Shown here: positions 26,077-58,937 of the stretch, piece after piece | Numbering within the stretch: the stretch's first letter is position 1 | Layout: each line of letters starts with the position of its first letter | Source of the DNA: Allodiplogaster sudhausi | Taxonomy: Eukaryota; Nematoda; Chromadorea; Rhabditida; Diplogasteridae | DNA length: 64,000 bases | Direction of reading: 5' to 3' | NCBI GenBank assembly: GCA_945643635.1 | Contig: CALZFC010000021.1 | Coordinates: forward strand, 539,501-603,500 | Position numbers and translations under genes: made by a program | Notes under the pieces: model-generated | Told to the model about the DNA's origin: nothing | The model's database searches: none | What the model saw: the letters and a program-made list of their open reading frames with translations, nothing else

Positions 26077-26514
26077 GCTTTCTTTTCTCTCTATCTTCGC
26101 GCTTGATATTTCCGCTGTTGGCTAAGCTTATTAGAGACAGGGCCGGCCGCACCATGCTTGGCTGTTTCGTGGGATCATTCACAGACGCCCTGGATCATTT
26201 TTTGTCTCTCTCACAACCACCTCTGGTTCGCTCATTCGTTCTCTTTCTCTCACTCTCTGTCCTTTTGTAAACTCTCGCCATCTCTCTCTCCCTCATTTCA
26301 TCTGCTGACCCTGTCCGCCATATTTCATCGCCGCGATTGCCCGGCCGATGCCTGGCGCGCCTTCATTTTTCTTACATTCCACGCATTTCGTTATTGGAAG
26401 GAAACTTCGTCACTAATCTCAAGCAGATATCGCACTCTTTCATTTTTCCCTCCTGCTACTCCTTATATTTTTTGCCCTTAATGTCGCCAACGTCACCGTG
26501 GTGTATGCCATCGT

Positions 26515-26518
<4 letters not shown>

Positions 26519-26562
<44 letters not shown>

Positions 26563-26740
26563 CCTCTCTCTCTCTCTCTTTCGTGCTCACCTTCTCTCTC
26601 TCTCTCTTTCTCTCGCTCTTTTTCTTTCTCTTTGTTAATGTCTGTCTCTCTTTCTCTCTTGCTTTCTCTCTTTCCCCTTTTCTTTTTCTCTATCTCTCTG
26701 TTTTTCGCTCTCTATCTCTCTTCTCGCCTGACAACCCTCG
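26519..26740. repeat. Long degenerate TC tract
   Basis: Pure TC at about 26522-26556, then interrupted TC/TTTC to about 26740. It produces a 170-residue Ser/Leu/Phe frame judged to be spurious. Confidence 0.88.
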
Positions 26741-27663
26741 CTTGCCTTTCGTTAATGTTGTGGAATGGCGTGAACTCCGTCAAGCCTCGCTGGTGGTCTG
26801 CACACATAGCTTCGATTCTAATGGAAGAAAGCAATGGAGAAAGGACTAGAGAACCTTTGTGTGTGTGAGAAAGAGAGTGAAAGAAAGTTGAATCATCTTA
26901 CGGCCCGAGATGTCTTATTCTCTCAACTCTCACGCTATTTCTTTATCTCTCTCACTTTCTCTCTCTAAGGACACTCACCTTCCTCACTCTCACTTCTCCC
27001 TTCCCCGTTCTCTTCCCCATGTACATAGAGCAATGCATTCATTCCTTCCAGCACGCGCCAGCCTTTTCTCCTTTGCATTTCCAGCACCAAAAGGCTACGA
27101 GGCTGCAGGTGGTCAATCCATTTTCTTCCCATTTCGCCGTCCAACTTCATCCACGTGCAATACAAAATTTTGCTTCCGAATTGCTATTTTATACTTCCAA
27201 GGGCTTGTGTACTTTCATTAGTTAAAATTTGAAAGGCTCTTGAATTAATTTTTTTAATACGAGAAAAAAATCGGAGATTTGTCGTTTCTGCATCACCGTG
27301 CACCCTTGCAGGAATCTTACATGCATTCATAATAATGCCCGTTCTCCTTTCTCGCTTCGCTGCATCCCTTCAATTTGCGGGCTGTCCTTTCCCTTTTGCA
27401 GGAAGAAGATGGAAGGGTTGGATACTGAATGTTCGCGTGTTGATCTCTTGTTCTTATCCTCTTTTACTCTATTTCTTGCTTTCTCTCTTACCACTCTCTC
27501 ATTGTCTCTTTCTCTTCCCAACCTCTCTCTCTCACCCCGATGAAGCTCATTCCGCATAAACAAACAATGGAATATGGCGTGCGCCGTTGGTTCTTTCTCC
27601 GTGAAGCAGTGCAGCTCTTAGAATCAGAAGGAACAGCAGAGAAGAGAGCTTGATCCCTGAGGA

Positions 27664-49439
<21,776 letters not shown>

Positions 49440-50774
49440 GGGCCATCGTCCCCCTCCGTCCCATCCGCTGCCCACCCGCGGGGAAGGAACAGACACAACA
49501 AAAAGCCGGCCCGGAATGCGCGATGGATCGAACTGCTGTTCCATCTACAAAGTCCATTACGGCCGAGGGATAACCGGGCAAAAAAGGCGCGAAAAAAGAA
49601 CTCATAGACATTCAAAAATACACGCAAGATGGTTTGTACTCGTTCGCCGCGGAGAGACGGCGTCTCTCTGTTCTCTGGAGGGTTCCTGTCTCTCTTTTTT
49701 TCTCTCACTCTCTCTTTGCTCCACTCTCTAACGTGTACGATGACATACGGGCAGTAACCAGACGCGCGCACACAGAGCTGTTCACATTTTGCTCCGTCCA
49801 TTCTTCCGCCAATTGCGACCTTTCATTTCGTTAAGTTGTCGTTGGATATAACAGGTGATTAACATGCGATTTAACCAAGTTCTCATCTTCGCATGCCTCA
49901 TCTTTGTTATTCCTTACATGGATTTATTCACAAGAAAGGCCCGAAAAAAAGAAGAAGGATTTAGTTATAATAATTAGCTGAACCTTTGCACAAGTCTTTT
50001 CTTTGAATGTCTCTTTGAAGCATTGAGGTTTTGCAGATGAGAATGAATGCCTGAACCCGCTGTGATCTCAACAGGATTCGATACTAGAATTACCTTTATT
50101 TCTAATTTCATCTACTCAAATCAGGCTTTTTTTCATAACATTAGTTGTAATTGGGATTACTTTGAATTGTTAAGATGATGTGGAAAAATAATTCTTCGAA
50201 AACAACAATCTCTTTGAAATTCCCCTCGAAAATTTTTTCCTTGAATTGTTTTTTTTTTAAATTCGCAACTGTGTGTGTGTTTCCGTCATTTGACATTCAC
50301 GGTCCTTTCAACATTACCGCTCGTTCGTGTATGAATTAGATTCTTAGGCTTATAAAGCCATTAAAGACCAGGCGTTTGAGTTTACAACATATTGCAATAT
50401 TGCTGTCGTTATCACAGCAAACACACAAAAAAGGAGAAAGTGAGCTAAATTCGTTCCCTTCAATAAGCTCCCGAATTAAAGTCTGTATTTTCCGCAGAAA
50501 AAATATTACGATTTCAATGTGTATGCTGGCGTTAGTCGGAATAGCTTTCTTCGACATGCACAATGTTATGACATTATCCAATCGACAAGATATTTTTTTA
50601 GTCAACAGCCTGTGCCAGGAAAAATTACTCTGCAAAAGTTCGGCGAAAATATAATTCTACATATACAGCATACTGTAATGGGCTTCCGTAAGCAACTGTT
50701 GTAAGAGAAACATCAACTACTTTCCCACACCGGCCTAACTAACCAGCCGACCACTCCTCTACATACGACTGCGC

Positions 50775-50788
50775 AACGCCATGGCAAC
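50775..50788. promoter_or_regulatory. X-box-like (RFX) motif
   Basis: AACGCCATGGCAAC matches 13 of 14 positions of the RFX consensus RTHNYYATRRNRAC; the mismatch is A instead of T at position 2. It lies about 3 kb upstream of the first tetraspanin and 1.3 kb downstream of mbk-1. Confidence 0.4.
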
Positions 50789-51454
50789 CTCTCTGTCGTT
50801 TCACTCGTCTCCTTGGAATCGGCACAAGGAAATGAAGTGAGATTTTCGAATAAACACAATCGACTTCCTGCAAACAATGACAATTTGTTCTCAAATCTAC
50901 TTTATTCTTTGATATAAATAAAGTTGCATTCACCATGTATTATTTTAGCTAACAGTAGAGTTAAGGAGCATCACAGTAACAAAAACTAGATAAATGCACA
51001 ACAATTGGGTGCAAGATGGAGAGAGTACAAAAAGATATTCTGTGTACAATTGAGCCTCTCTAAATTGCGACGGAGAATAGCCACGCGTGACGGGCGTGGT
51101 CGTGAAGTTCAATGAAGTAGACGAGCGAGCTTTTTCAGTGGCAGATAACCTGCAATTGTGGGTACTTGGCATTTCTTCGGCCCTTCAAAAGGGACATTCG
51201 AGTGCACACAAATATCAGCAGCAGCTCTTTACAATTGACAAATGTTTCTGATCTGTCAAGATTCCGGAATATCTGCGACCGGTGCTGTGAAATGAGTGCC
51301 GCGTAGAATGTGTACATGAATTGATATGTACTTGATGTGTGTTAACATATGTACCAGCCAATCACATTCTATTATATACTCGCTGCTTCTGCTGTCGCAG
51401 CAGCGGAAATGAGTGCCGGTGGATTGCCTTGCTCTCCTCCAGCCATCCGCTCGT

Positions 51455-51463
51455 CCTAGCAAC
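51455..51463. promoter_or_regulatory. RFX half-site-like motif
   Basis: CCTAGCAAC followed by AG resembles the classic RFX-bound X box half-site. Upstream half is weak (TCGT). Confidence 0.3.
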
Positions 51464-52249
51464 AGCCAGCTGGCGAGGCGTCCACACGCACAAACTCGTC
51501 GCACTCTCGCGAATCCTACTCCCACGACCTCCCCTTCTTTCCACTTCTGGGCTTATGCCGCTCTGTTCTCCTTTTCTCTCTTTCTCTTTCTTTTTGCACT
51601 ACACCCTCGTCTATTATAAGCTTCGAGCACTTCCCCGTCCCTTTGGTCCACTTTCCATTGTACGGATGGCAAGGCGCTTTCTAACTTCAAGTAACTGTAG
51701 ACTTTTGTGCACAGGAGTTTTTTTTGTTATTGATAATTTGTAGCACGATATCTTCCACAAATCTCTTGAAAGAAACGTTAGCCTATGGTCAAGGACAAAC
51801 TATCGGCTGATAATTCCATTGTTTTGTTTTGCCACTCTTACCGCTGTCGACTATTAGGTGCACTTCGAACAATTCAAAACTCTATTATAGATAAGGGTGT
51901 TTTTATTTTGAGTATAAACTCATAAGCGAGTGCTCTATAGCAGAATTATTAAGAGTGGAACAATCTAAATCCGGTTATAATCAGCGCCCTCAAATGTCAT
52001 TTATGCCCTGAAGTTTCTGTGACAATTAGGATTAATGTCTTTGCAGTTACACATTTACTGGCAGTTCGGACAAAGGCTTTTATCTGATATGTGTTATAGA
52101 AACAAGACATATGTATGTAGTTAGTCATTCTCGAAATTTGAATAAGTAAGATTGATGACTCATTATCAGCAAGCTGGCTCAGGTACTTCGGAGGGGTCGT
52201 GTTTCATTTGTATCTTTTTTAAATTCTCATGGTACAAGACGCAGTCTCT

Positions 52250-52262
52250 ATCACCTAGTAAC
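52250..52262. promoter_or_regulatory. 13-bp X-box-like (RFX) motif
   Basis: ATCACCTAGTAAC: two RFX-like half-sites (ATCACC and AGTAAC) with a one-base spacer. It has the same pattern as the site at 56227-56239. Confidence 0.4.
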
Positions 52263-53199
52263 AGGTCGCATGATTACACAATTCAGCCAGTAAACATTGG
52301 GGAGGCATTACTCGTTAGCCAGGTAACTTACATAAAGAAGGTTTTCCATGAAGAGATTCCTTCTTCATTCATTTAATCTGAAACCCTCGATCTCCCATTC
52401 GCCTTTGTTGCTCTCAACATTCCCGGCTAACTTTAGAGTTAAAACAATGGAGACCGCTCAGGGATCAAATGAGGGCATAGTGTGTCCTGCACAAGCTGCA
52501 TTTCCTTCTTACTCTTTATTAAAATTGCGTTCTATTAATGCACTCTCTCAGACAATGGAAAAATTCGTTTCCTCGAATAATCAGAGCGAGCGAGGGAAAG
52601 AATCTAGAGAATGTTGTCATCTGAATCCAGATCAATGTATGCATGTATGTATGTATACCGGGTACATCTATTGCTGGCTTTCTGCCTACATTCTCTTCTG
52701 CCTTTTTCACAACGAATCCTCTTGAAGGGCAAAAGAGATATTGGTTTGAATATAATAAAGTATTTACGCAGAGGGAGTAAAAGAGATGCAGAGATAGAGG
52801 GAGAGAGGGAGCGAGATATAATGATTAAGACAGAGATGGCAGAGTAAAAGAAAGAATGCGACTAAAAAGATCTGCCGCAAAATTTTGTCTGTTGCGTCCT
52901 TGAGCTTGCATGACAACGGCAATCAGAGCTTCTTGTGCGCGAGAGTATATAAATGTGTCCACCCTCAGGGGCTTCTTACCTTCCTACTTCAGCTTCTTTC
53001 GTTTCATTCCATCACGAGACATTTTTCTCGTTTCCTTTCCCACTTCTTTCAAATATCTCACACAATCAGTCTGTCTAACTGGCGATATGACCATACTACA
53101 TTTTCATCAACGTATCACACCAGGGTGTTATGAAATTTATTTAAATTATCCCTGGAATCAAACCACGATTCATTTAGTGATTCGCTGATGCACGACTAG

Positions 53200-53335
53200 G
53201 TTATCTCTCTCTCCCTCCCTCTCTCTCCCTCTCTCTGTCTCTCTCTCTCCCTCTCTCTTACGATCGCTGTCTGTCTGTCTCTTTTTCTCATTCCCTGTTT
53301 GTCTGTCTGTCTCTTTCTATTTCTCTCTTTTCTAG
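53200..53335. repeat. TC/TCTG low-complexity tract
   Basis: Interrupted TCTCCC and TCTG repeats upstream of the first tetraspanin. Confidence 0.85.
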
Positions 53336-53815
53336 TTGAGATTTTACTTCCTTTTCTAATTCATTTTCTTCACACAGATACGTCAGAAACATAATTTGTT
53401 TTTATGCGTATACATAGATATTTTATGTGCCGACTCCGTTGTCAGCGTTAAACAAGTGAAGTTTTCCAATTAATCTCACGAGAAGTCTCATGCCGTGCCA
53501 TTTGGAAAAAGGGAATCTTGATTACACGAAACTCGAAAGACATCCTCTCAGACATTTTGTTCTTGTACTTCATCGCGAGCTCTGCTTTCAGAGACAAGAG
53601 AGCGAATGATAAGAAAGAGAGAGAAAAAAAGACTAGAAATCGAAAGAGAGAAAGAGAGAGAAAGGGCTCTAACGAATGAATGAGCGAGAAAAAACGACAG
53701 CGAGGGAGCTGGAGAGATATGAAATTTTTTAAAGGTTTTCATTGTGGATGCTGCATCTATCTGTGATTAACGTATTTACACCCTAGCAAACACCATTCAC
53801 AAGACTTTCATTGTA

Positions 53816-53817
53816 GA
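53816..53817 (+). promoter_or_regulatory. Probable trans-splice acceptor of first tetraspanin
   Basis: TTTCATTGTAG directly precedes AAG and the ATG at 53820. The position and sequence fit a spliced-leader acceptor. Confidence 0.5.
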
Positions 53818-53819
53818 AG

Positions 53820-55404
53820 ATGGTGGCCGGGTGTGCGAATAAATGTATCAAATATTTCTTTTGGTTCATCAACTTCCTCTTCTTCGTCAGTACATTTTAC
53901 TATTAATATATTGGATTGTTTATTTCTTATAAAAATTGAAGAAGAAAAATGTAAAGATCCAATTGGCTAGGTACTCGGAGGAATTGTCTGCGGCTTCGCG
54001 TTGTGGATCCGCTTCGACAACGCCTTTCAAAATACCGTCTTAAAATATATAAATCCTTCCGCCTCCAACTTATCGCTTGACAGTGTCAGTCAGTGTAGAT
54101 GCTCGTAAAGGCTATCTCAAAATTGTATTCTTATTCATTTAAATGCCAATTTATTTCATAGTCTATTCACATTATAAACTCAATTAGATTTGTAAAGAAG
54201 TTTTGTTTAGTTCTACATGGCTCTGTACGTGGTGGCTGCGATCGGTCTAATCCTCTTCATTCTTGGCTTCCTCGGCTGCTGTGGCTCGTGCTGTGAGAGC
54301 GCATGCGTCCTTGGTGTGGTATCTTTTTTGTACTATATTGAATGATTTTTTTTTCAAATTACTTACGTTGCCTGGTGTTAAAACAGCGCATGAAAAGGGG
54401 CCATTTTTTAATGACGCACAACTACTATCATATTACAAAAAATTCATCCGTCATCTAGCATTATTTTAAATTTATATAGGAAATTGAAAGAAATAACTGC
54501 AGTACTTTACACTCGTGCTCGCTCTCTTTGCCATTCTTCTCGCTGGAGGAATATACATTCTCATCAACAAGAGCGGAGTTCGTTGCATTTAAAGAAGTCA
54601 TCTTCACTTGACTTGTGCAAGAAATCAACTTTCCTATACGGGAATAAGTCTGCTTCATGACTTAAAAGCCATTATTGGGCTAAATTAATTTGTAGCATGA
54701 AATTTAACTGATCCGATAACAGCAAGAGTAATGAAACATTGCTAGATGCAACAGCAATTCATTAACGTCTGGCGCAACGAGTTTGTCAACAACTACAACA
54801 CAGTGGCTCCTCCTGTTCGAGAAAATATTGACAACATTCACCAGCAGGTGCCAAACAACTTTTGCGTTGATTATGAGGAAGCATGTTTTATCTTCTTAAT
54901 GTTCTTCTACTGATCAGCCGAGTTGAACGAGTTCATTCAGCTGCAATGCTGCGGCGCGACCGGCTGCCAAGACTTCACCGTCCCTCCTGCCAGCTGCAAC
55001 TGCACCAACTTTGCTGGCATCTACGTCAGGGTGAGTCGACGGGTTGCCAGGCAACACAAACTATTATTTGTTTTCTATTTGATCGAAGAAGAAGCACGCT
55101 TAAACGGCGAAATGTGTCGAGCCTCCATGACATCATATTTATTTGCAGCGCGGCTGCGCAACCTACATCTGGGGCCTGATCGACACCAACTTCACCATTG
55201 TTATCATTGTCGCTGCAGCGATTCTTGTCGCCGAGGTTTGATTTTACAAACAGAAAGCTTACTGGTTTCTTGTCTTCAAAAAAAAAACGAGGAATTAGGT
55301 GTAATATTCCAAAAAATTTATTTGAATTTAACAGTAATATATTTTTGCTCTTCGCGATGATCTTCGCGTTGATCATCTGCCAAGCTGTCAAGGCGAAGCG
55401 CTAG
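53820..55404 (+). CDS. Tetraspanin 1 of tandem pair
   Basis: Eight exons: 53820-53885, 53971-54084, 54211-54318, 54503-54577, 54755-54847, 54941-55030, 55149-55235 and 55348-55404 (TAG), giving 229 residues. Tetraspanins are four-pass membrane organisers. TM1 spans the exon 1/2 junction (about 12-35), TM2 is about 62-85, TM3 about 96-117, the large outer loop about 120-200 and TM4 about 200-226. The CCG signature is LQCCGATGC at about 153-161, with further loop cysteines and RGCATYIW. All introns are phase 0. Closest relative is the gene at 56574-57891. Oddity: the last intron has no AG where the paralogue requires it (ends TTTTTG|CTC at 55347). The only nearby AG (55333-55334) gives an immediate stop, cutting TM4. 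The exact C. elegans tsp counterpart is not assigned. Confidence 0.88.
55043..55055. promoter_or_regulatory. Perfect palindromic 13-bp X-box (RFX) motif
   Basis: GTTGCCAGGCAAC: two perfect RFX half-sites (GTTGCC and GGCAAC) around one spacer base, inside intron 6 of the first tetraspanin, just after the exon 6 donor. It is the best X-box in the window. Confidence 0.5.
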
Positions 55405-55693
55405 GAATCACACAAGATCTTCATCGATCGTCTTTTCTTACCATTAGGGATTCTTTGATATGTTCACTCGAAGATTAACCTCATACCTTATCAACCATAA
55501 CAATTACCGAGAATTTCTCTCCACTGTTCTTGCTTGTCGTCATATCGTTTTTTGTAACTCATAACAGATCCCGGTGAGGGCTCACAACTCTATAATTTGC
55601 ACATATCCCTTCAGTTAAAAAAAAATCATAATTCGCGATTCTGCATATGAGAGAACGTCTTTCAATGAAAGGCACTACAAATATTCTTTCCGA

Positions 55694-55699
55694 AATAAA
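55694..55699 (+). terminator. AATAAA polyadenylation signal, tetraspanin 1
   Basis: AATAAA about 290 bases after the stop codon, followed by a T-rich stretch. Confidence 0.5.
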
Positions 55700-56226
55700 T
55701 GTTTTAATCTATTTTTTCTATTTATGCAAATCGTTTGCTTACATATATTATACTTTGCGAAATATGAATACTTGATAAAGGCGATTTCTTCTAACAATTA
55801 TTATAGTTGAACACAGAATTCAACGAAGACACACAAGTACTCAGACATTCGGAATGTTATATTTCCATCAGTTTGTCATCCTTCATTCGTATCCCATGAC
55901 TTTCAGAAGAAAAGGGCACTAATTGCTCGCAGAATTTCATATCTCGGAAAAGCAGTAGAGTAGGGAAAATTGGACACGTCATATGCTGCCTTGTCGACTG
56001 GGGTCTGATGAGACCCAAAGAAAGAAATGATTCGAGCAAAATAATGGTTGGGAATAAAATCTGGTAAACCTAAATGTTGACTCACAACCGGACAGATTCA
56101 GCCTCATTTAAATCGCAGGTGCGAGAGCTGAATGAGTCAACATGAGTTCCATTTTGGGATCTTTCGGACTACATTCGAGATATTTTCTTAATATAAAAAA
56201 AGAAGTGCACGTGGACGCGTCGGCGG

Positions 56227-56239
56227 GTCGCCTAGTAAC
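56227..56239. promoter_or_regulatory. 13-bp X-box-like (RFX) motif
   Basis: GTCGCCTAGTAAC, about 335 bases upstream of the second tetraspanin ATG. Same CCTAGTAAC core as the motif at 52250-52262. A partial site, GTTGCTAACAAC, follows at 56318-56329. Confidence 0.45.
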
Positions 56240-56337
56240 AACCGAGTTGCATTTGCACGCAGCAAGTATATCAGCATCAGTCGCCAGTTCACACCTACCA
56301 CTTCATGCTTGTATATCCGTTGCTAACAACGCAGGCA

Positions 56338-56344
56338 TATAAAA
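56338..56344 (+). promoter_or_regulatory. TATA-like element
   Basis: TATAAAA about 230 bases upstream of the second tetraspanin ATG, and 100 bases after the X-box-like site. The spacing to the ATG is compatible with a short outron. Confidence 0.35.
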
Positions 56345-56393
56345 TGCTTGCCTGAGGAATTCTTCCGAGACCCCAGCCGTTGAGTTGCTCCAC

Positions 56394-56407
56394 CTTAGTC
56401 GACTAAG
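56394..56407. repeat. 14-bp perfect palindrome
   Basis: CTTAGTCGACTAAG is its own reverse complement. It lies between the TATA-like element and the second tetraspanin start and could be a dimeric factor site. Confidence 0.6.
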
Positions 56408-56573
56408 ATAGGAAGCCTTATAATGATCCCCAGTCGATAGTTTCAGTTTACTTGCTCTTCACCAGATATTCCACAAGCTATCCAATTTATTGTTGTAATT
56501 GTTTTCGGCAATATCATTTCAGTTCGATTCTTTTGCTAATATTTCCTTAATAAATGATCTGTTAATTCAGGCA

Positions 56574-57891
56574 ATGGTCGCCGGTTCCGGAAACAAATGC
56601 ATCAAGTATTCTTTCTATACCGTCAACTTTTTCTTCTTTGTAAGTTTGCATGAAATTCTTTGCTTTTGAAAGCAGACGATCTCATCAGCGGCTGAGGAGA
56701 TATTCCTATTCCTTAGAAATCGAGATGTCAAATATTTGCAGGTACTCGGAGGAGGTATTGTCGGTCTCACATTGTGGATCATATTCGACAACACTCTACA
56801 GACCACTATTGTGGGATCTATCTCGCCTGGGATGGATACGTCATTGGTAAGTAGGCAGAGTAATAATTTAAAAAGTTTTCGTTCAATATATTTCGCCTTA
56901 TTGCGAATTTTGTCAAAAAATTGAATTTTATTTTTCTTAAACTAAAGCAAGGAAAACATTGGGAAAGCTCGATTACTTTGACAGTTCTTCATCCTGCTGT
57001 ATTCGTCGGCAGCCATCGGTGCGATTCTCTTCGTTCTCGGCTTTCTTGGTTGCTGCGGTTCTTGCTGCGAGAGCGCATGCGTCATCGGTTTGGTGAGCAT
57101 ACCATTCTTGGATTTACTTTATGTTATGTCTTGAAACGAATAACTTTTTTTATTTCATTTAAACTTTCTCATTTGAGTACATTCTCCTGACGCTGGCTCT
57201 CTTCGTCCTCCTTCTCGCAGGCGGCGTCTACCTGCTTATTAACAAAAGCAACGTTAGACTCTTTTGCCATTAGATGTTGTTAACTATACTAAACTCTATA
57301 CGCGTCCAATATCAATACATGGTTGAGTTGATCTAAGGTGGAGAAAGGATTTGCCGAGACATGGAAGATGGCATTTGTTGACAAGTACAGTACTCTGGCG
57401 CCAGCGGACAAACAACGAATCGACACTCTTCATGCACAGGTGTGGCACTGAAATGCATTACGGTTTTAGCTAGAATTGGGCGATTGAATGATAAAAGCCA
57501 ACTTTTCATTCAAAACAACTCTTGCTGTAACAGCTGCAATGTTGTGGAGCGAAGGGCTGCTCCGACTTCACCCTTCCTCCTGATAGCTGCAACTGCAACA
57601 ACACAACAGAAATCGCTGAGCGAGTGCGTCAGCATTTACTTTTTTTCATCTTATAATATTTAGCATAATTTCAAAAGTTTCACACTTTCAGCGCGGCTGC
57701 GCAACATACATTTGGAGTGTGATTGATAACGAGTCCGTCATCTTCTATAGTGTTCTGGGCGGCATTCTTCTCGTCGAGGTACTGTTCAATTTACGTTTGA
57801 TTTGAGAAGAAAGAGTATTTTTCAATCCTTTCAGCTGTTCGCAATTATCTTTGCAATTGTGATGTGTCGTGTCGTCAAGGCGAACACGTAA
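56574..57891 (+). CDS. Tetraspanin 2 of tandem pair
   Basis: Eight exons: 56574-56639, 56742-56846, 56985-57092, 57178-57252, 57338-57439, 57534-57623, 57692-57778, 57835-57891 (TAA), giving 229 residues. Same exon layout as the gene at 53820: six of eight exon lengths are identical, and only exons 2 and 5 differ (by 9 nt in opposite directions). Start MVAGSGNKCIKYSFYTVNFF follows an acceptor-like TTAATTCAG, so it is probably trans-spliced. Carries LGFLGCCGSCCESAC after TM2, the CCG loop motif LQCCGAKGCSDF (about 153-164), RGCATYIW and a short basic cytoplasmic end. All introns are phase 0 and all splice sites are canonical, which is why it serves as the template for its neighbour. Confidence 0.93.
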
Positions 57892-58937
57892 TGGCGAACA
57901 TCGGATAATATCAATCTTATCATATCTCAACTCCTTATCGTTAGGTTCATGTATTTTCTCGACATTCAAGTGTTGATAGTGATTGCAAATTCTAACACAG
58001 TTCTTTTACTATCTTGAAACACGCAGCAAGTCTTCAAATCGCTTTACTCATTATTTTAGTATCCTGATCAAGAGAAGTATATCTATCATAAACTAAGCAT
58101 GATTCGAATGCCTTAATTTTTATTTACATTTTTTTTATTTTTTTATTCTACAGCCAATGAAAGTAGTTTTAAAAAACTGATTTTTTTTTCGTTTTCTAAC
58201 AGTCATTGTCTCCGTTAGCCAAAGATAGTTCGAAACGATTTGTTGCATTAAGGTTACTGCGAATGTTAAATCCGTCTAGTTAAAAGGAATTGCGCGCATG
58301 ATGCATGAAATGAAGCTCAAACAGAACTTTTAAGATGCGCATATAAATTTAAATTCACAAAAAGTAGCTTTCTCAACACATAGCAGCCAGAGCTTATTTC
58401 CACTCTCAAAGATGTATTCGTCTAGACCTGACATAAAGACACAGCGATATCGATAAGGAGATCTTTGAAATGATATTTCGTTTGCATATGGCTTTGATTT
58501 TTTCTTCTTCTCCAGCTGACCTGAAAGTGAACTTCTAACAAGGGGACCGAAATTATATACAAGGGAATTCACCAATATTTGCTGGGCAGATTATGCAACA
58601 CAATGAGAATTCGAATTGGAAGATGAAAGGAAATTAATCGATTATGTTGCCACAAAGCGTAATGGGCTGGCATAGAAAGTTAGTAACAGAGCTCAGTATA
58701 ACATCCATAGGGAATTAAAAGATGCGGACTGCTTCAAATGATGAATAGGAAAGAAGTTAATATCTCTTTTAGAGATAATTGAGATAACGATGTCTTTAAA
58801 GCTACTTCCCTACTCTCCTGTTAACTACGCACATTCATGATATTTTTATGAGACAAAACATGAACAATGTATTGAAATTTTCAATCAAAATTTTCTGCCA
58901 TCGTTCGTTTTCATTCCCTTCCCTTCTCCTCTCGTTA
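57892..58937. other. Convergent intergenic region, tetraspanin 2 and RASD-like gene
   Basis: AT-rich, no exon. Should contain both 3' UTRs. T-rich stretches at about 58115-58200 could supply minus-strand A-rich signals, but no clear assignment was made. Confidence 0.65.

Larger units (their letters stand above)
19592..27663. other. Gene-poor intergenic region between atg-2 and mbk-1
   Basis: No convincing exon on either strand. The first kilobase is AT-rich and presumably includes the atg-2 3' UTR, though no canonical AATAAA was identified. It also holds a short direct repeat at 21884-21935, CATA/TATG-rich tracts near 21254-21294 and 21492-21525, and TC/GA tracts increasing in density from about 22680. 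The acceptor-like TTTTGCAG at about 27394-27401, followed by an ATG at 27409, could be a 5' UTR exon or alternative start of mbk-1, but this is unproven. Confidence 0.65.
49440..53819. other. Intergenic region between mbk-1 and the first tetraspanin
   Basis: No exon supported. The left part should hold the mbk-1 3' UTR. The right part should hold the tetraspanin promoter and includes several X-box-like motifs, a TATATAAAT at 52946-52954, and TC repeats at about 53200-53335. Open frames around 50945-51743 lack coding character. Confidence 0.65.
55405..56573. other. Intergenic region between the two tetraspanins
   Basis: No coding exon. Contains a poly(A) signal for the upstream gene, X-box-like motifs (56227-56239, 56318-56329), a TATA-like TATAAAA at 56338-56344 and a 14-bp palindrome at 56394-56407. 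At about 1.2 kb it is too long for a typical nematode operon spacer, so the second gene probably has its own promoter. Confidence 0.65.

Noticed and set aside
50945..51743. Overlapping frames on both strands between mbk-1 and the tetraspanins
   Set aside because: No family resemblance, AT-rich third positions, and no supporting splice sites.
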